From NCBI RefSeq assembly GCF_900101755.1, contig NZ_FNAE01000001.1, forward strand, positions 248,001-312,000: a stretch of DNA of 64,000 bases, written 5' to 3'. This document shows positions 10,794-19,580 of the stretch, piece by piece. The DNA is from Ectopseudomonas alcaliphila. GTDB taxonomy: Bacteria > Pseudomonadota > Gammaproteobacteria > Pseudomonadales > Pseudomonadaceae. Below the pieces are notes generated by a model. It saw only the letters and a list, made by a program, of their open reading frames with translations, was not told the origin of the DNA and searched no databases. The number at the start of each line of letters is the position of its first letter. Position 1 is the stretch's first letter. Made by a program: the position numbers and the translations under genes.

Positions 10794-10852
10794 CCGGTGG
10801 GGCCTTTATCGAAGAGCCACTAGAAAAGCTGCCACGCGCCCGGCCCCACCGG
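10794..10852 (+). promoter_or_regulatory. Long-range inverted repeat in the leader of the 10872 gene
   Basis: Perfect 11-base arms CCGGTGGGGCC (10794-10804) and GGCCCCACCGG (10842-10852) lie 37 bases apart, ending 19 bases before the start codon. In RNA this would form a very stable stem next to the ribosome-binding site. There is no T tract, so it may control translation or RNA stability rather than terminate transcription. Confidence 0.5.
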
Positions 10853-10871
10853 CACCCTCCACGAGGATGCC

Positions 10872-11351
10872 ATGGGAATAGCCGCCTGCGATCTCAGCCA
10901 GCACGTGATCCGCCCTACCCTTCTCTATCTCGAACGTCATAGTGCGACGGCCGAAGCGCTGCTGCTGGGGGCTGCGGCCTGTCAGTCGGCACTGGGCAGC
11001 GCGCTGGACACCCCGCAAGGTCACGGCCTTTACCGCATCAGCGAACAAAGCCACCAGAGACTCTGGGATCAGCATCTGGCCTTCGACCCGGAGCTTGCCA
11101 GCCGTGTACGTGGCCTCGCCAGCCAGCATGCCTTTCTGGAAGCGCCGCACATGGAGCTGACGGTCAACTTGCGCTACGCCACGGCCATTGCCTGGCTACT
11201 GGTGGAAAGCGAAAACCTGGAGCTGCCGGCTGCCGATGACCTGCTGGCCATGGGCCGAATCTGGTGCAAGGTTTTTCAGCCACAGGCGGGCCAACATGAC
11301 TTTCTCGCTGCCTGGCAACGCTGCATCGAGCCCGTCAGCCAGGTAGCCTGA
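10872..11351 (+). CDS. Uncharacterised protein, 159 residues
   Basis: I do not assign a function. The protein has no signal peptide or membrane helix. The middle reads GLYRISEQSHQRLWDQHL, then PELASRVRGLASQHAFLEAP and LELTVNLRYATAIAWLL-like sequence, a pattern I associate loosely with phage-type or chitinase-like hypothetical proteins of pseudomonads. The C-terminus is acidic and helical. Codon use is similar to its neighbours. A stable inverted repeat lies in its leader. It precedes the FadL-type gene on the same strand but is separated by about 150 bases. Confidence 0.75.
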   Translation: MGIAACDLSQHVIRPTLLYLERHSATAEALLLGAAACQSALGSALDTPQGHGLYRISEQSHQRLWDQHLAFDPELASRVRGLASQHAFLEAPHMELTVNLRYATAIAWLLVESENLELPAADDLLAMGRIWCKVFQPQAGQHDFLAAWQRCIEPVSQVA

Positions 11352-11500
11352 CCGAATCGTCAAAAAATCCAATTTAGAAAATCCATACATTATCAAACCA
11401 ATTGTCCGACAATACGCTCTATTTCGGGAACTTCAGCGCCTTGGCAGGGGTCAGGAAAAACTGTAGCGTGCGCCCCCCGCCTCACCACAGGAGCTTCCCC

Positions 11501-12775
11501 GTGAGCAAACGTCTTCTCAAGACCGGTCTTGCCGTCGCCATCACCGCCACCTCGAGCCATGGTTTCGCCAGCGGCTTCGCCCTCAACGAACAAAGCATTT
11601 CCGGCATGGGCACTTCCTTCGCCGGACGCTCATCGTCCGCCGATGACGCCAGCACCGTGTTCGGCAACCCCGCCGGTATGGCCCGTCTCAAGCGCGACGA
11701 AGTGTATGTCGGTGCTGCGGCGATTCATGCCAAGAGCGATATCAGCCACGCCAGCGCCAACGCAGGCCCCCTGGCGCTGTCGGGTAGCAACGACGGCGAT
11801 ATGGTTCCGACCACTGGCGTACCCATGGGTTACTACGTCAAGCCACTGGACGACAAGGTCGCCTTCGGTCTGGGCGTATACGTGCCCTTTGGCCTGATGA
11901 CCGACTACGAGAGCAGCTTCCAGGGCCGCTACTACGCCGACAAGAGCTACGTGCGGGTGATCACCGTGCAGCCGACCCTGAGCTATCGCTTCAACGACAA
12001 GCTGTCGCTGGGTTTCGGCCCGACCTTCAACCACATCGAAGGCGAACTCACCTCCTCAGCGCTCAACCCGCTGAGTCCCGGTAGCAATGACGGCAAGGTG
12101 AAGGTCAAGGGTGACGACACCGCTGTCGGCTTCAATGTCGGTGTGCTCTACGAGTTCACCCCGAACACCCGCGCAGGCGTGACCTACCATTCGCGCGTGA
12201 AGTACGAACTGGAAGGCGATACTCGCGTTTCCGGTAGCGGCGCGCTGGCCGGCATCGCCGGCAAGTACGACGCCAATCTGGACCTGACCACGCCCGAGTC
12301 GGTGGATATGTCGATCACGCACGACCTGAGCGATGCGCTGACGCTGTATGTCGGCAGCACCTGGACGCGCTGGAGCCGCTTCAAGGAAATCCGCGTGGAG
12401 AACGACTCGGCAACGCTGCCGGCCAACCTCTCCACCATCGTCGAAGAGCAGAACTGGCACGATACCTGGGCCCATGCGGTCGGCCTGTCGTACAAGGTCA
12501 GCCCGCAGTGGACGCTGCGCACCGGTATCGCCATCGACCAATCGCCGACCAACAACGTCGACCGCTCGCCGCGCGTGCCCTCCGGTGACCGCACCATCTT
12601 CAGCGTCGGCGCCGGCTGGAGCCCCAACCAGGACATGACCATCGACGTGGCCTATTCCTACCTGCAGGAAGAGTCGGTGGACGTGAACCACGTCAGCGCT
12701 ACCCGTGGCACCTACAGTGCGCGCTACAAGAACAGCGCTCATGGCCTGGGCGCTTCACTCAGCTACCGCTTCTAA
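11501..12775 (+). CDS. FadL/OmpP1-family outer-membrane hydrophobic-compound channel
   Basis: GTG at 11501 with AGGAG nine bases upstream is the best start, giving 424 residues. A signal peptide (about 1-24, ending HGFAS) is followed by the mature start SGFALNEQSISGMGTSFAGR, a hallmark of FadL proteins, whose N-terminus plugs the barrel. NPAGMARL and the terminal aromatic SYRF are also typical. The family carries long-chain fatty acids and other hydrophobic molecules across the outer membrane. It resembles the extracellular-fatty-acid ExFadLO type of P. aeruginosa by context. The nearby lipase would supply its substrate. Confidence 0.93.
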   Translation: MSKRLLKTGLAVAITATSSHGFASGFALNEQSISGMGTSFAGRSSSADDASTVFGNPAGMARLKRDEVYVGAAAIHAKSDISHASANAGPLALSGSNDGDMVPTTGVPMGYYVKPLDDKVAFGLGVYVPFGLMTDYESSFQGRYYADKSYVRVITVQPTLSYRFNDKLSLGFGPTFNHIEGELTSSALNPLSPGSNDGKVKVKGDDTAVGFNVGVLYEFTPNTRAGVTYHSRVKYELEGDTRVSGSGALAGIAGKYDANLDLTTPESVDMSITHDLSDALTLYVGSTWTRWSRFKEIRVENDSATLPANLSTIVEEQNWHDTWAHAVGLSYKVSPQWTLRTGIAIDQSPTNNVDRSPRVPSGDRTIFSVGAGWSPNQDMTIDVAYSYLQEESVDVNHVSATRGTYSARYKNSAHGLGASLSYRF

Positions 12776-12838
12776 TCGAGGCGCGGCCTTGGCTAAACTC
12801 ACGCGGCAGAACAACAATAAAAGCCGCGTGAGAACGTC

Positions 12839-13450
12839 ATGACTGCCCTCTGCACCACCCTGCCCGACAATCTTCGCCTGCTGCTGGTCGACGACCACCG
12901 CATCTTCCTCGACGGCCTCTCCCTGGCCTTGTCGCCACTGAGCCAGAACCTGCAGATCCACACCGCGCACAGCGCTGCAGAAGCAGAGCAGTGTCTGCGT
13001 CAGCATGACTACGACCTGATCCTGCTCGACCTGCGCCTGCCTGACGAGCCCGGCATCGAGCTGCTGCAGCGCTGGCAGGCACGCGGCGAGAGCACGCCGG
13101 TGGCGATTCTCAGCGCCAGTGATTCCGCGCTGGAGGCGCAGGCGGCGCTGACCGCTGGCGCACTCGGCTTCATCCCCAAGAGCTCCGATGGCAACGCCCT
13201 GCGTCAGGCGGTGACCCGCGTCTTGCTCGGCGAAACCCTGCCGGCGCCAAGCAGCTCCTCACCGCTGACGCCCAGGCAGCTGGAGATTCTCCAGTTGTTG
13301 GCAGAAGGCTTGCCGAACAAGGCCATCAGCCGCGAGCTGGGCCTGGCCGAAGACACGGTAAAAACGCATCTCAAGGCGCTGTTCGAAACCTTCGCCGTGC
13401 ATACCCGCACCGCCTGCGTCAGCGCCGCTCGTCAGCGCGGCTGGCTGTGA
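12839..13450 (+). CDS. NarL/LuxR-type response regulator
   Basis: The 203-residue product has a receiver domain (about 13-125) with acidic residues VDDH at 17-20, phospho-acceptor D64 (LLDLRLP) and K114 (FIPKSS). A LuxR-type helix-turn-helix follows (about 138-198, LTPRQLEILQLLAEGLPNKAISRELGL). It is convergent with the hybrid kinase, and the stop codons abut as TGATCA. The two most likely form one two-component system, possibly governing the lipase and FadL genes; that is inference. Confidence 0.93.
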   Translation: MTALCTTLPDNLRLLLVDDHRIFLDGLSLALSPLSQNLQIHTAHSAAEAEQCLRQHDYDLILLDLRLPDEPGIELLQRWQARGESTPVAILSASDSALEAQAALTAGALGFIPKSSDGNALRQAVTRVLLGETLPAPSSSSPLTPRQLEILQLLAEGLPNKAISRELGLAEDTVKTHLKALFETFAVHTRTACVSAARQRGWL

Positions 13451-15199
13451 TCAGCTGAGCGCCTGGCGTGCTTGCAACTGAGTGGCCAGCACCTGACGCA
13501 AACGCGCCGGCAACAGAGGCTTGCCCAGGGGGATGACGTGCGCCGGCAGGCAGCGCTCGTGCAATTCGGGGCTCAGATCGGCAGTGATCAGCAACGCCGG
13601 CAACATCTGCCCCGCCGCCTCGCGCAGTCGCTCGATGGCTTGCAACCCGTCACCCTGTTCAGCCAGCCGATAGTCGCTGATCAGCAACTGCGGCGCCTCC
13701 TGACGCAAAGCCTGCAGGGCACTGGCAAGGTCGGCGCAGGCCTGCACCTGACAACCCCAGCGACGCAGCAAGCCGGCCAGTGCTTCACGCCCGGTGGCGT
13801 CGTCTTCGAGCAACAGGATGCGCCCGTGCAACGCCTGCGCAGCATCAATGCGTGGTGCCGGCGCCGGCACCTCAGCCAGCGGCAGGCGCAGGACGAAACG
13901 CGTGCCAGCGCCAGGCCGGGAATGCAGCCGCAGGGGATGCTCCAGCACCTCGGCCAGCTGCCGCACGATGGCCAGGCCGAGACCGAGTCCGCGTTCGGCA
14001 TTACGCCCCGGATTGTCCAACTGGCGAAACTCCTCGAACACCAGCGCCTGCTCTGCTTCGCTGAGACCGCGGCCATCGTCCGCCACCTCCAGCACGATCT
14101 CGTCGCCCTCCCGCCGCACACTCAGATGCAGATGCTGCGCCTGCGCGTGTAGCAGCGCGTTGTTGAGCAGATTGCGCAGCAGTCGTTCCAGCAGCAGCGG
14201 GTCGCTGTACACCCCGCACTCGTCACAGTGCAGCTGGAGTTGCAGTCCCTGTTGCTGCGCCTCCGGGGCCACTTCGGCGATCAAGCGTTCAAGCAATGGG
14301 CTCAGGGCGAACGCATGCGGTCTGGCCTGGACACCACCGGGCAGGGTCAGACGGGTGTAATCGAGCAACGATTGCAGCAAACGCCCCAGTTGCTCCACCG
14401 ATGCGGCCAGACGCGCGCTGATGCGCCGGGTCTGCTGATCACCGCCCTGCGCCACCAGGTGTTCGGCGTACAGCCCCATGGCGTTGAGCGGCTGACGCAG
14501 GTCGTGGCTGGCAGCCGCCAGCAGACGCAGTTTGCGCGCATCGTCGGCCTCGGCTCGCTGGCGCGCCAGATCGAGCAGGCGCAGGTTCAGCCAGGCGCCG
14601 CGCTGACCGTGCTCCTGCATATAGGTGCCGACGCTACCGATCAGGTTGGCGCAGAACAGAAACAGCCCCTGGTAAGCCAGTTCGCCTCCCGTTTCACCGA
14701 ACAGCACGCCAATGCCGATGAACAGCAGGCAGAAGCTCCAGCTGCACAGACTGATCGCGCGGAACGACAGCCCCAGCAGGGCGTAACCGAATAGCAGAAC
14801 GAGGAACAGGCCGTCATAGGGCATCGCCACGCCCTGCTGCCAGCACAGGTGCACGATGAGCGCGACGCTGACGCCGTTGACCCAGTAGGCCGCGGCATAG
14901 ACCAAAGGCACCCTGGCAGATGGTGCATCGGCATGGCGGCAATAGAAAAAGGACAGCGCCAACACCACCAGGGCGAGCAGGCGCAGCGGTAACACCGACA
15001 AGCTGACCGCCAGCGGCATCAGCAGAAAATCCAGCAGCGCATAGATCAGCTGGAACAGCGCTGCAGTGGGGGCGATCAGGGGCAGACGCCGACGAATGCG
15101 CTGCACCCGATGCTCGGTGAAGCCCGCTTCCAGCTCGGCAACGAAACGCAGCGAGCGATAGCCTCGGCGCTGCTGGGCCAGCAGCAGACGCTCACTCAT
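13451..15199 (-). CDS. Hybrid sensor histidine kinase, seven-helix-like membrane sensor
   Basis: The 582-residue protein has several membrane helices between about 40 and 195 and no periplasmic domain. The H-box is SHDLRQPLNAM with H232, typical of the HDLRQP kinase group. The N-box is at about 341-349 (LRNLLNNAL), the G-boxes at 374-379 (DDGRGL) and 404-409 (GLGLGL), and a C-terminal receiver follows (about 460-575, D509 in ISDYRLAEQG). It lies 12 bases after the lipase foldase on the same strand, so it may be part of the lipA-lifO transcript. Confidence 0.93.
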   Translation of the reverse strand: MSERLLLAQQRRGYRSLRFVAELEAGFTEHRVQRIRRRLPLIAPTAALFQLIYALLDFLLMPLAVSLSVLPLRLLALVVLALSFFYCRHADAPSARVPLVYAAAYWVNGVSVALIVHLCWQQGVAMPYDGLFLVLLFGYALLGLSFRAISLCSWSFCLLFIGIGVLFGETGGELAYQGLFLFCANLIGSVGTYMQEHGQRGAWLNLRLLDLARQRAEADDARKLRLLAAASHDLRQPLNAMGLYAEHLVAQGGDQQTRRISARLAASVEQLGRLLQSLLDYTRLTLPGGVQARPHAFALSPLLERLIAEVAPEAQQQGLQLQLHCDECGVYSDPLLLERLLRNLLNNALLHAQAQHLHLSVRREGDEIVLEVADDGRGLSEAEQALVFEEFRQLDNPGRNAERGLGLGLAIVRQLAEVLEHPLRLHSRPGAGTRFVLRLPLAEVPAPAPRIDAAQALHGRILLLEDDATGREALAGLLRRWGCQVQACADLASALQALRQEAPQLLISDYRLAEQGDGLQAIERLREAAGQMLPALLITADLSPELHERCLPAHVIPLGKPLLPARLRQVLATQLQARQALS

Positions 15200-15211
15200 G
15201 AGCGGCGCCCT

Positions 15212-16270
15212 TCAGGGCTCGAGCGGCTCCGGCTGTTGCGCAGCGATGGCGTCATAGGTTTCCACACGGTGTCGGTCTTCACTGCTGAACAGCCGCTCGC
15301 GCAGCTGGCGCTGCAATTGCTCGCCATCGGCCTCGCTCAGCCCACGGCCTTGCAGGCTGGACAGCTCGCTGCGATAGGCCTGGTAGCGCTGCTGCCAGTC
15401 GCGCTCGCGACGCTGCTCATCCAGCAGACGCTGCACGGTGTCCGGATCATAGGTCATCGCCAGGAACTCGCGCACCTGCTGCTCGTCCGCGTCATCACGC
15501 CATAACTGCTCACTGTGCTGCAATTGCTGCAGGGCCAATTGCTGGCGCTGCTCGCTCTCTCGCAGCGCATCGGGCAGACGCTCACGCAGCTGTTCGAGCA
15601 GCTGCGTGCGCTGCGCCTCGCCGAGGTCATCACGCTGCTGCAAGGCCAGATTATCGAGGGTGTAACGGGCATAGGCCTGTTCGGCGCCGAATAGCGCCTC
15701 CTGCGCAGCTGCAGAGAAATGTGCGCGGCGCAGCTCGTCCAGACGCGCGAAAGCCGACTGCAGCGCCTGCAACTGCGCCTTCGGCTCGACCTGCTGCCGG
15801 GCATCCAGCGGCTGCTGCATCAGCGCCATGCTCGCGCGCTTGTAGTCCAGGTAGTCGCCGAGCAAACCGATCAACTGCCCGAGCGCTGGTTCCGGCAGAC
15901 GCCGTCCGGCATCGGCCAGCAGCGCTTCGATCACCGCATCGAGCCCGGAACGATCGACCGCGCTGAGGAAGTAATCGAAGTAATCGCGAACCGCCAGATC
16001 CAGCACCAGATTGCCGGCTGAGTCCGTCAGCAGTTGGCCATCCACCTCGGTACCGGCCAGGCTGGGCAAGGTCGCGGCTATTGCCGGTTGCGCCTCAGCT
16101 GGCGCCTTGGCGGCGGGAGCCGAAGCCTGCTCGATCGACGACTGCTGCGACGGCATGGCGACAGCGGCGGCAGGTTGCACCCCGGGCTCCGCTGCCGGCC
16201 AACGCCAGTACAGGGTAAGGCCGCCAGCCAGCACCACGGCAGCCAGGGAAAGACTGAAGAACTTGGACAT
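15212..16270 (-). CDS. lifO: Lipase-specific foldase (lipase chaperone)
   Basis: The 352-residue product has an N-terminal membrane anchor (about 7-22), a proline/alanine-rich linker, and the Lif signature RDYFDYFLSAVD at about 95-106, essential in the family for lipase folding. The rest is a long helical region that embraces the lipase in the periplasm. It starts 42 bases after lipA ends, the standard lipA-lifO order. Confidence 0.97.
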   Translation of the reverse strand: MSKFFSLSLAAVVLAGGLTLYWRWPAAEPGVQPAAAVAMPSQQSSIEQASAPAAKAPAEAQPAIAATLPSLAGTEVDGQLLTDSAGNLVLDLAVRDYFDYFLSAVDRSGLDAVIEALLADAGRRLPEPALGQLIGLLGDYLDYKRASMALMQQPLDARQQVEPKAQLQALQSAFARLDELRRAHFSAAAQEALFGAEQAYARYTLDNLALQQRDDLGEAQRTQLLEQLRERLPDALRESEQRQQLALQQLQHSEQLWRDDADEQQVREFLAMTYDPDTVQRLLDEQRRERDWQQRYQAYRSELSSLQGRGLSEADGEQLQRQLRERLFSSEDRHRVETYDAIAAQQPEPLEP

Positions 16271-16312
16271 GCAACCTCACTGCGGCGAGTTGCCCCGCCG
16301 CGCTCATCGGGA

Positions 16313-17239
16313 TCAGACGCCTTTGTTCTTCAGGCGATTGGCATGCTGGCGATACAGCGAGACCGGCTCGGTCCAGCCACGGATGCCGAACAGGTGGTTG
16401 ATCGCATCGACGTGGTTCATGTTGTAGCTGTCGTCGATCACCTGCCCCAGATAGGTGGAGCACACGCCCACCAGGCCGTCGTTCTTCTCGCTGCCGAACA
16501 CCAGCCCCGTGAAGGCCAGGAATGGGTCGGCCGCGTCGAGCACGTTGGTATAGGACGAGTTACCTGTCCAGGAGTAGTAGCGAATGCTGTGCCCGCGCAC
16601 GTTATGCACTTCCGTGGATTTGGCGCAGTAGCTGCTGTTGTTGACGCCCCAGGGATGGCGACCATTCAAGGCAGTGGTGCCCGCAGTGGTCAGGGTGCCC
16701 AGCGCATTGATGCCGTTCTGCGGATTGCTGGCCCCGGACAGCAGGTTGATAACCGCGCCCAGTGCATTGGCGATGGCATTGGCACCACCTTCGATACCGC
16801 CACCCGGGGGAATCACCCCACGTATCACGTCGGCCACTTTCGAGCCCTTGTTGACGCCATTGATCGAGGTGACCGAGGCCACCAGATCCGGGCGCAGCGA
16901 AGCGGCCACGCGTGATGTCGGCGAGCCCTGGCTGTGACCGATCAGGTTGACCTTGCCACCGCCTGCGGTGGCCCAAGGCACGATCTGCCGGGCCAGCTCG
17001 GCGCCGCGCTGCTCGCTGTCGTTGAACGCAGCGACACTGGCGACATGAACCCGCGCACCGTCGCGCTCGAGGTTCCAGGGAATGGTATGGAAGTAGTTGA
17101 CCAGACCGCCGATGGTGTTGAACCCGGTCACGCCGTGCACCAGCACGATCGGATACTTGGTCTTGGTGTAGTTGGCCTGGGCCTCGATGGCGCCAAGCAG
17201 GGCGAATGTTGCGACAGCAGCGGTATAGACGCGACGCAT
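16313..17239 (-). CDS. lipA: Secreted triacylglycerol lipase, family I
   Basis: ATG at 17239 has AGGAGG upstream and gives 308 residues. A signal peptide ends near AQA at 20-22, and the mature start [14 protein letters not shown] is typical of Pseudomonas family I.1 lipases. The triad is S103 (GHSQG), an aspartate near 254 (EKNDGLV) and H276 (NMNHVDAI). C205 and C260 can form the usual disulphide. The enzyme hydrolyses long-chain triglycerides after foldase-assisted folding and type II secretion. It belongs with lifO directly downstream. Confidence 0.97.
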   Translation of the reverse strand: MRRVYTAAVATFALLGAIEAQANYTKTKYPIVLVHGVTGFNTIGGLVNYFHTIPWNLERDGARVHVASVAAFNDSEQRGAELARQIVPWATAGGGKVNLIGHSQGSPTSRVAASLRPDLVASVTSINGVNKGSKVADVIRGVIPPGGGIEGGANAIANALGAVINLLSGASNPQNGINALGTLTTAGTTALNGRHPWGVNNSSYCAKSTEVHNVRGHSIRYYSWTGNSSYTNVLDAADPFLAFTGLVFGSEKNDGLVGVCSTYLGQVIDDSYNMNHVDAINHLFGIRGWTEPVSLYRQHANRLKNKGV

Positions 17240-17318
17240 GGGTGCCTCCTTATTGTTCTTGTGGGCACGCCGGGTGAACTGCGTCCGGCGCCTGAGCAGT
17301 CTAGGCAGGCACACGGAC

Positions 17319-17350
17319 ACGGCCCATCGCCCAGATGGGTGAAGGGCCGT
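17319..17350 (-). promoter_or_regulatory. Stem-loop in the lipA leader
   Basis: Seven-base arms ACGGCCC and GGGCCGT (17319-17325 and 17344-17350) enclose a second, competing pairing CCCAT/ATGGG. The two pairings overlap, so alternative structures are possible. It lies about 80 bases before the lipA start. A regulatory role is only a possibility. Confidence 0.35.
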
Positions 17351-17362
17351 GGAGCGGGAGGA

Positions 17363-17588
17363 ATCAGAGCCTGTTCAAAGTCTCGCGAGCTAGAGTCATG
17401 CAATACCGATGGCGGCCCCACAAAAACAGGAGAGGAACGGTCGGAGTCGCGGCCGACTGTGCTGTAGCACATGAGCAGTACTCACTTCGTTCGCCCTTCG
17501 GGCCGCGCTAAAGCGCGTTAGCCGCAAGCGGCTTGCCGAGCCTTGACGCAGCAGGGCCGACGCGCAGCAGACTTTGAATAGGTTCTCA
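17363..17588. mobile_element. MITE-like element between lipA and the GPx gene
   Basis: Terminal inverted repeats begin GAGCCTGTTCAAAGTC at the left (from 17367) and GAACCTATTCAAAGTC on the other strand at the right end (to about 17585), and TCA triplets flank both sides (17364-17366 and 17586-17588). That gives a target duplication of the TNA type known from IS1031-like IS5-family elements. The 219-base interior has no credible transposase frame. Several short hairpins lie inside (GCCCTTCGGGC, CGCTAAAGCG). The right TCA is the complement of the GPx stop codon. Confidence 0.7.
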
Positions 17589-18137
17589 GGGTTGCGAGGC
17601 GATCGCCTTTTCTACGGCGGCAATCAGCTCGGGATCATCGGGTTTGGTCAGGCTAGAGAAACTCGCCACCACCTTGCCCTGGCGGTCGACCACGTACTTG
17701 AAGAAGTTCCAGCGCGGCTGGCGACTCTGCTCGGCCAGGCCCTTGAACAACGGGATGGCATTGGCACCGGAAACCGGCTGCGGCTCGGTCATGGCAAAGG
17801 TCACGCCGTAGTTGACGTAGCAGACGGTGGCGGTTTCCTCGCTACTGTCGGCCTCCTGGCGGAAGTCGTCGGACGGCACGCCCAACACTTCCAACCCCTG
17901 ACCCTTGTAGCGCTGGTAAAGCGCTTCGAGCCCTTTGAACTGCGGGGTGAAGCCGCAGAAGCTGGCAGTATTGACCACCACCAGTGGCTTACCCGCGTAC
18001 TGACAGAGATCGACGCTGCTGTCCTTGCTGCGCAATTTGGGCAGCTCGCCCTGGAGCATGGCCGGACACTCAGCGGCCAGCACCGGCAAAGCCAGGCTGG
18101 AGAGCAACAAACAGCAAGCAAAACGACGCAGTGACAT
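17586..18137 (-). CDS. Exported glutathione-peroxidase-family protein
   Basis: ATG at 18137 with a GAGG-type site gives 183 residues. A signal peptide (about 1-21, LPVLAAE) indicates export to the periplasm, unlike the cytoplasmic GPx proteins of many bacteria. The peroxidatic cysteine is C61 in [11 protein letters not shown], and WNF at 143-145 supplies the family's catalytic tryptophan and asparagine. C106 could act as a resolving cysteine. It likely reduces peroxides with thioredoxin-like partners. The TGA stop coincides with the end of a mobile element. Confidence 0.92.
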   Translation of the reverse strand: MSLRRFACCLLLSSLALPVLAAECPAMLQGELPKLRSKDSSVDLCQYAGKPLVVVNTASFCGFTPQFKGLEALYQRYKGQGLEVLGVPSDDFRQEADSSEETATVCYVNYGVTFAMTEPQPVSGANAIPLFKGLAEQSRQPRWNFFKYVVDRQGKVVASFSSLTKPDDPELIAAVEKAIASQP

Positions 18138-18200
18138 GACAGTGAACCTCAAGAGATAACGCAATAGCGTCACGCTACTCGCAGCTCACGCCCCAGGCAA

Positions 18201-18326
18201 CTAGCAGATACCCACCCCCAACTGCAGCAAGGCCAGGCCACCCTGGCGCCAGCCCCACCAGGCCAGCGCCAACAGGAGGCCAAGGCCCACCGTCAGGCCG
18301 GCGAAAACCAATGCCCTGCCGCTCAA
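18201..18326 (-). CDS. 41-residue single-pass membrane protein overlapping the MFS gene
   Basis: A TTG start at 18326 overlaps the TGA of the MFS transporter as TTGA, so it would be translationally coupled. The product starts MSGRALVFAG (initiator TTG read as Met) and continues LTVGLGLLLALAWWGWRQGG, one strong hydrophobic helix with a tryptophan-rich edge, ending QLGVGIC. The stop is TAG at 18201. I recall similar short proteins beside this transporter in other pseudomonads, but that needs a search. It may be a small transporter partner. Confidence 0.6.
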   Translation of the reverse strand: MSGRALVFAGLTVGLGLLLALAWWGWRQGGLALLQLGVGIC

Positions 18327-19528
18327 GCCGGCACTCCCTGCAGACGCGCCACCGGCACCTCACGCACCGGCCAGTTCAGCGCTGCAGCCATCACACTCAG
18401 GCCGATGGAGATCTGCCAGACCAGGTCGTAGCTGCCGGTGGTGTCGTAGAGATAGCCGCCCAGCCAGCCACCGAGGAAGGAACCGAGCTGGTGGAACAGG
18501 AAGACGATACCGCCGAGCATCGACAGGTTGCGCACCCCGAACATGGTCGCCACGGTACCGTTGGTCAGTGGCACGGTGGACAGCCACAGCAGGCCCATGG
18601 CGATGCCGAACAGGTAAGCGCTCCATTGCGTCAGCGGCGTCAGCAGAAACAGGGTGATCACCATCCCACGCAACAGGTACAGGATACTGAGCAAGCGCGG
18701 CTTGGCCATGCGCCCACCGAGCCAGCCGGCGATATAGGTGCCGAAGATGTTGAACAGGCCCACCAACGCCAGCACCGTGGTGCCAGTCAGCGCCGGCAGG
18801 TGGTGATCCACCAGATAAGCCGGCAGGTGCACGGCGACGAACACCACCTGAAAGCCACAGACGAAGAAGCCCAGCGCCAGCAGCCAGAACCCGGAGTGAC
18901 TGGTGGCCTCGCGCAGCGCTTCGACCAGCGTCTGCTGCGGACCATTGGTCACTGGTGGCGGCGTCTCCTTGATCATCACGGCCAGCGGAATCATCAACGC
19001 CACCAGCAACCCCAATGCCAGCAGCGCAGCCGACCAGCCGAGCCAGCCGATCAGGCCGAGCGTGCCGGGCAGCATGGCGAACTGACCGAAAGAGCCGGCC
19101 GCGGCAGCGATGCCCATGGCCATGCTGCGCTTCTCCACCGGTACGGCGCGACCGACCACGCCGAGAATCACCGAGAACGACGTGCCGGACAGACCGATAC
19201 CGATCAGCAGGCCGGCACTCAGCGATAACGACAGCGGCGAGTCGGCCATGCCCATGCACACAAGACCCAGCACGTAGAGCACGCCGCCGATGACGATAGC
19301 CTTGCGCGCACCGAAACGGTCGGCCAGCGCCCCGGTGATCGGCTGCGCCAGGCCCCAGATCAGGTTCTGCAGGGCGATGGCGAAGGCGAACACCTCACGG
19401 CCCCAGCCGAACTCCGCACTCATCGGCGGCAGGAACAGGCCGAAGCCATGGCGAGTGCCAAGCGACAGCGCCAGAATCAGCGATGCGCCCAGCAGCAGCC
19501 AGGTGGTTGAACGCCATGCAGTTGTCAT
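18323..19528 (-). CDS. Major facilitator superfamily transporter
   Basis: The 401-residue protein has twelve predicted membrane helices in two halves. The loop motif ALADRFGARKA (about 67-77) is the MFS signature between helices 2 and 3, and a related GWLGGRMAKPR occurs in the second half. GGAGAT lies before the ATG. Sequence such as RHGFGLFLPPMSAEFGWGREVFAFAIALQN resembles monocarboxylate/oxalate-type carriers, but the substrate is unknown. It lies downstream of a MarR gene on the same strand, with a perfect hairpin or operator between. Confidence 0.93.
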   Translation of the reverse strand: MTTAWRSTTWLLLGASLILALSLGTRHGFGLFLPPMSAEFGWGREVFAFAIALQNLIWGLAQPITGALADRFGARKAIVIGGVLYVLGLVCMGMADSPLSLSLSAGLLIGIGLSGTSFSVILGVVGRAVPVEKRSMAMGIAAAAGSFGQFAMLPGTLGLIGWLGWSAALLALGLLVALMIPLAVMIKETPPPVTNGPQQTLVEALREATSHSGFWLLALGFFVCGFQVVFVAVHLPAYLVDHHLPALTGTTVLALVGLFNIFGTYIAGWLGGRMAKPRLLSILYLLRGMVITLFLLTPLTQWSAYLFGIAMGLLWLSTVPLTNGTVATMFGVRNLSMLGGIVFLFHQLGSFLGGWLGGYLYDTTGSYDLVWQISIGLSVMAAALNWPVREVPVARLQGVPA

Positions 19529-19543
19529 CGGTATCTCCAGCGT

Positions 19544-19561
19544 ACGGTCGCCTGCGACCGT
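19544..19561. promoter_or_regulatory. Perfect inverted repeat upstream of the MFS gene
   Basis: Eight-base arms ACGGTCGC and GCGACCGT separated by two bases lie 16 bases upstream of the MFS start and 20 bases after the MarR stop. It could be a regulator-binding palindrome or a transcript hairpin; there is no T tract. Confidence 0.5.
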
Positions 19562-19580
19562 GTAGGCAGTGATGCGGCCA

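Noticed and set aside
17401..17560. Possible protein-coding fragment inside the MITE-like element
   Set aside because: Frames are short, interrupted and without transposase motifs; the interior hairpins explain the sequence better.
18175..18363. A 62-codon minus-strand frame after the MFS gene
   Set aside because: Another frame in the same place, the 41-residue one starting TTG at 18326, has a better membrane-protein character and is coupled to the MFS stop.
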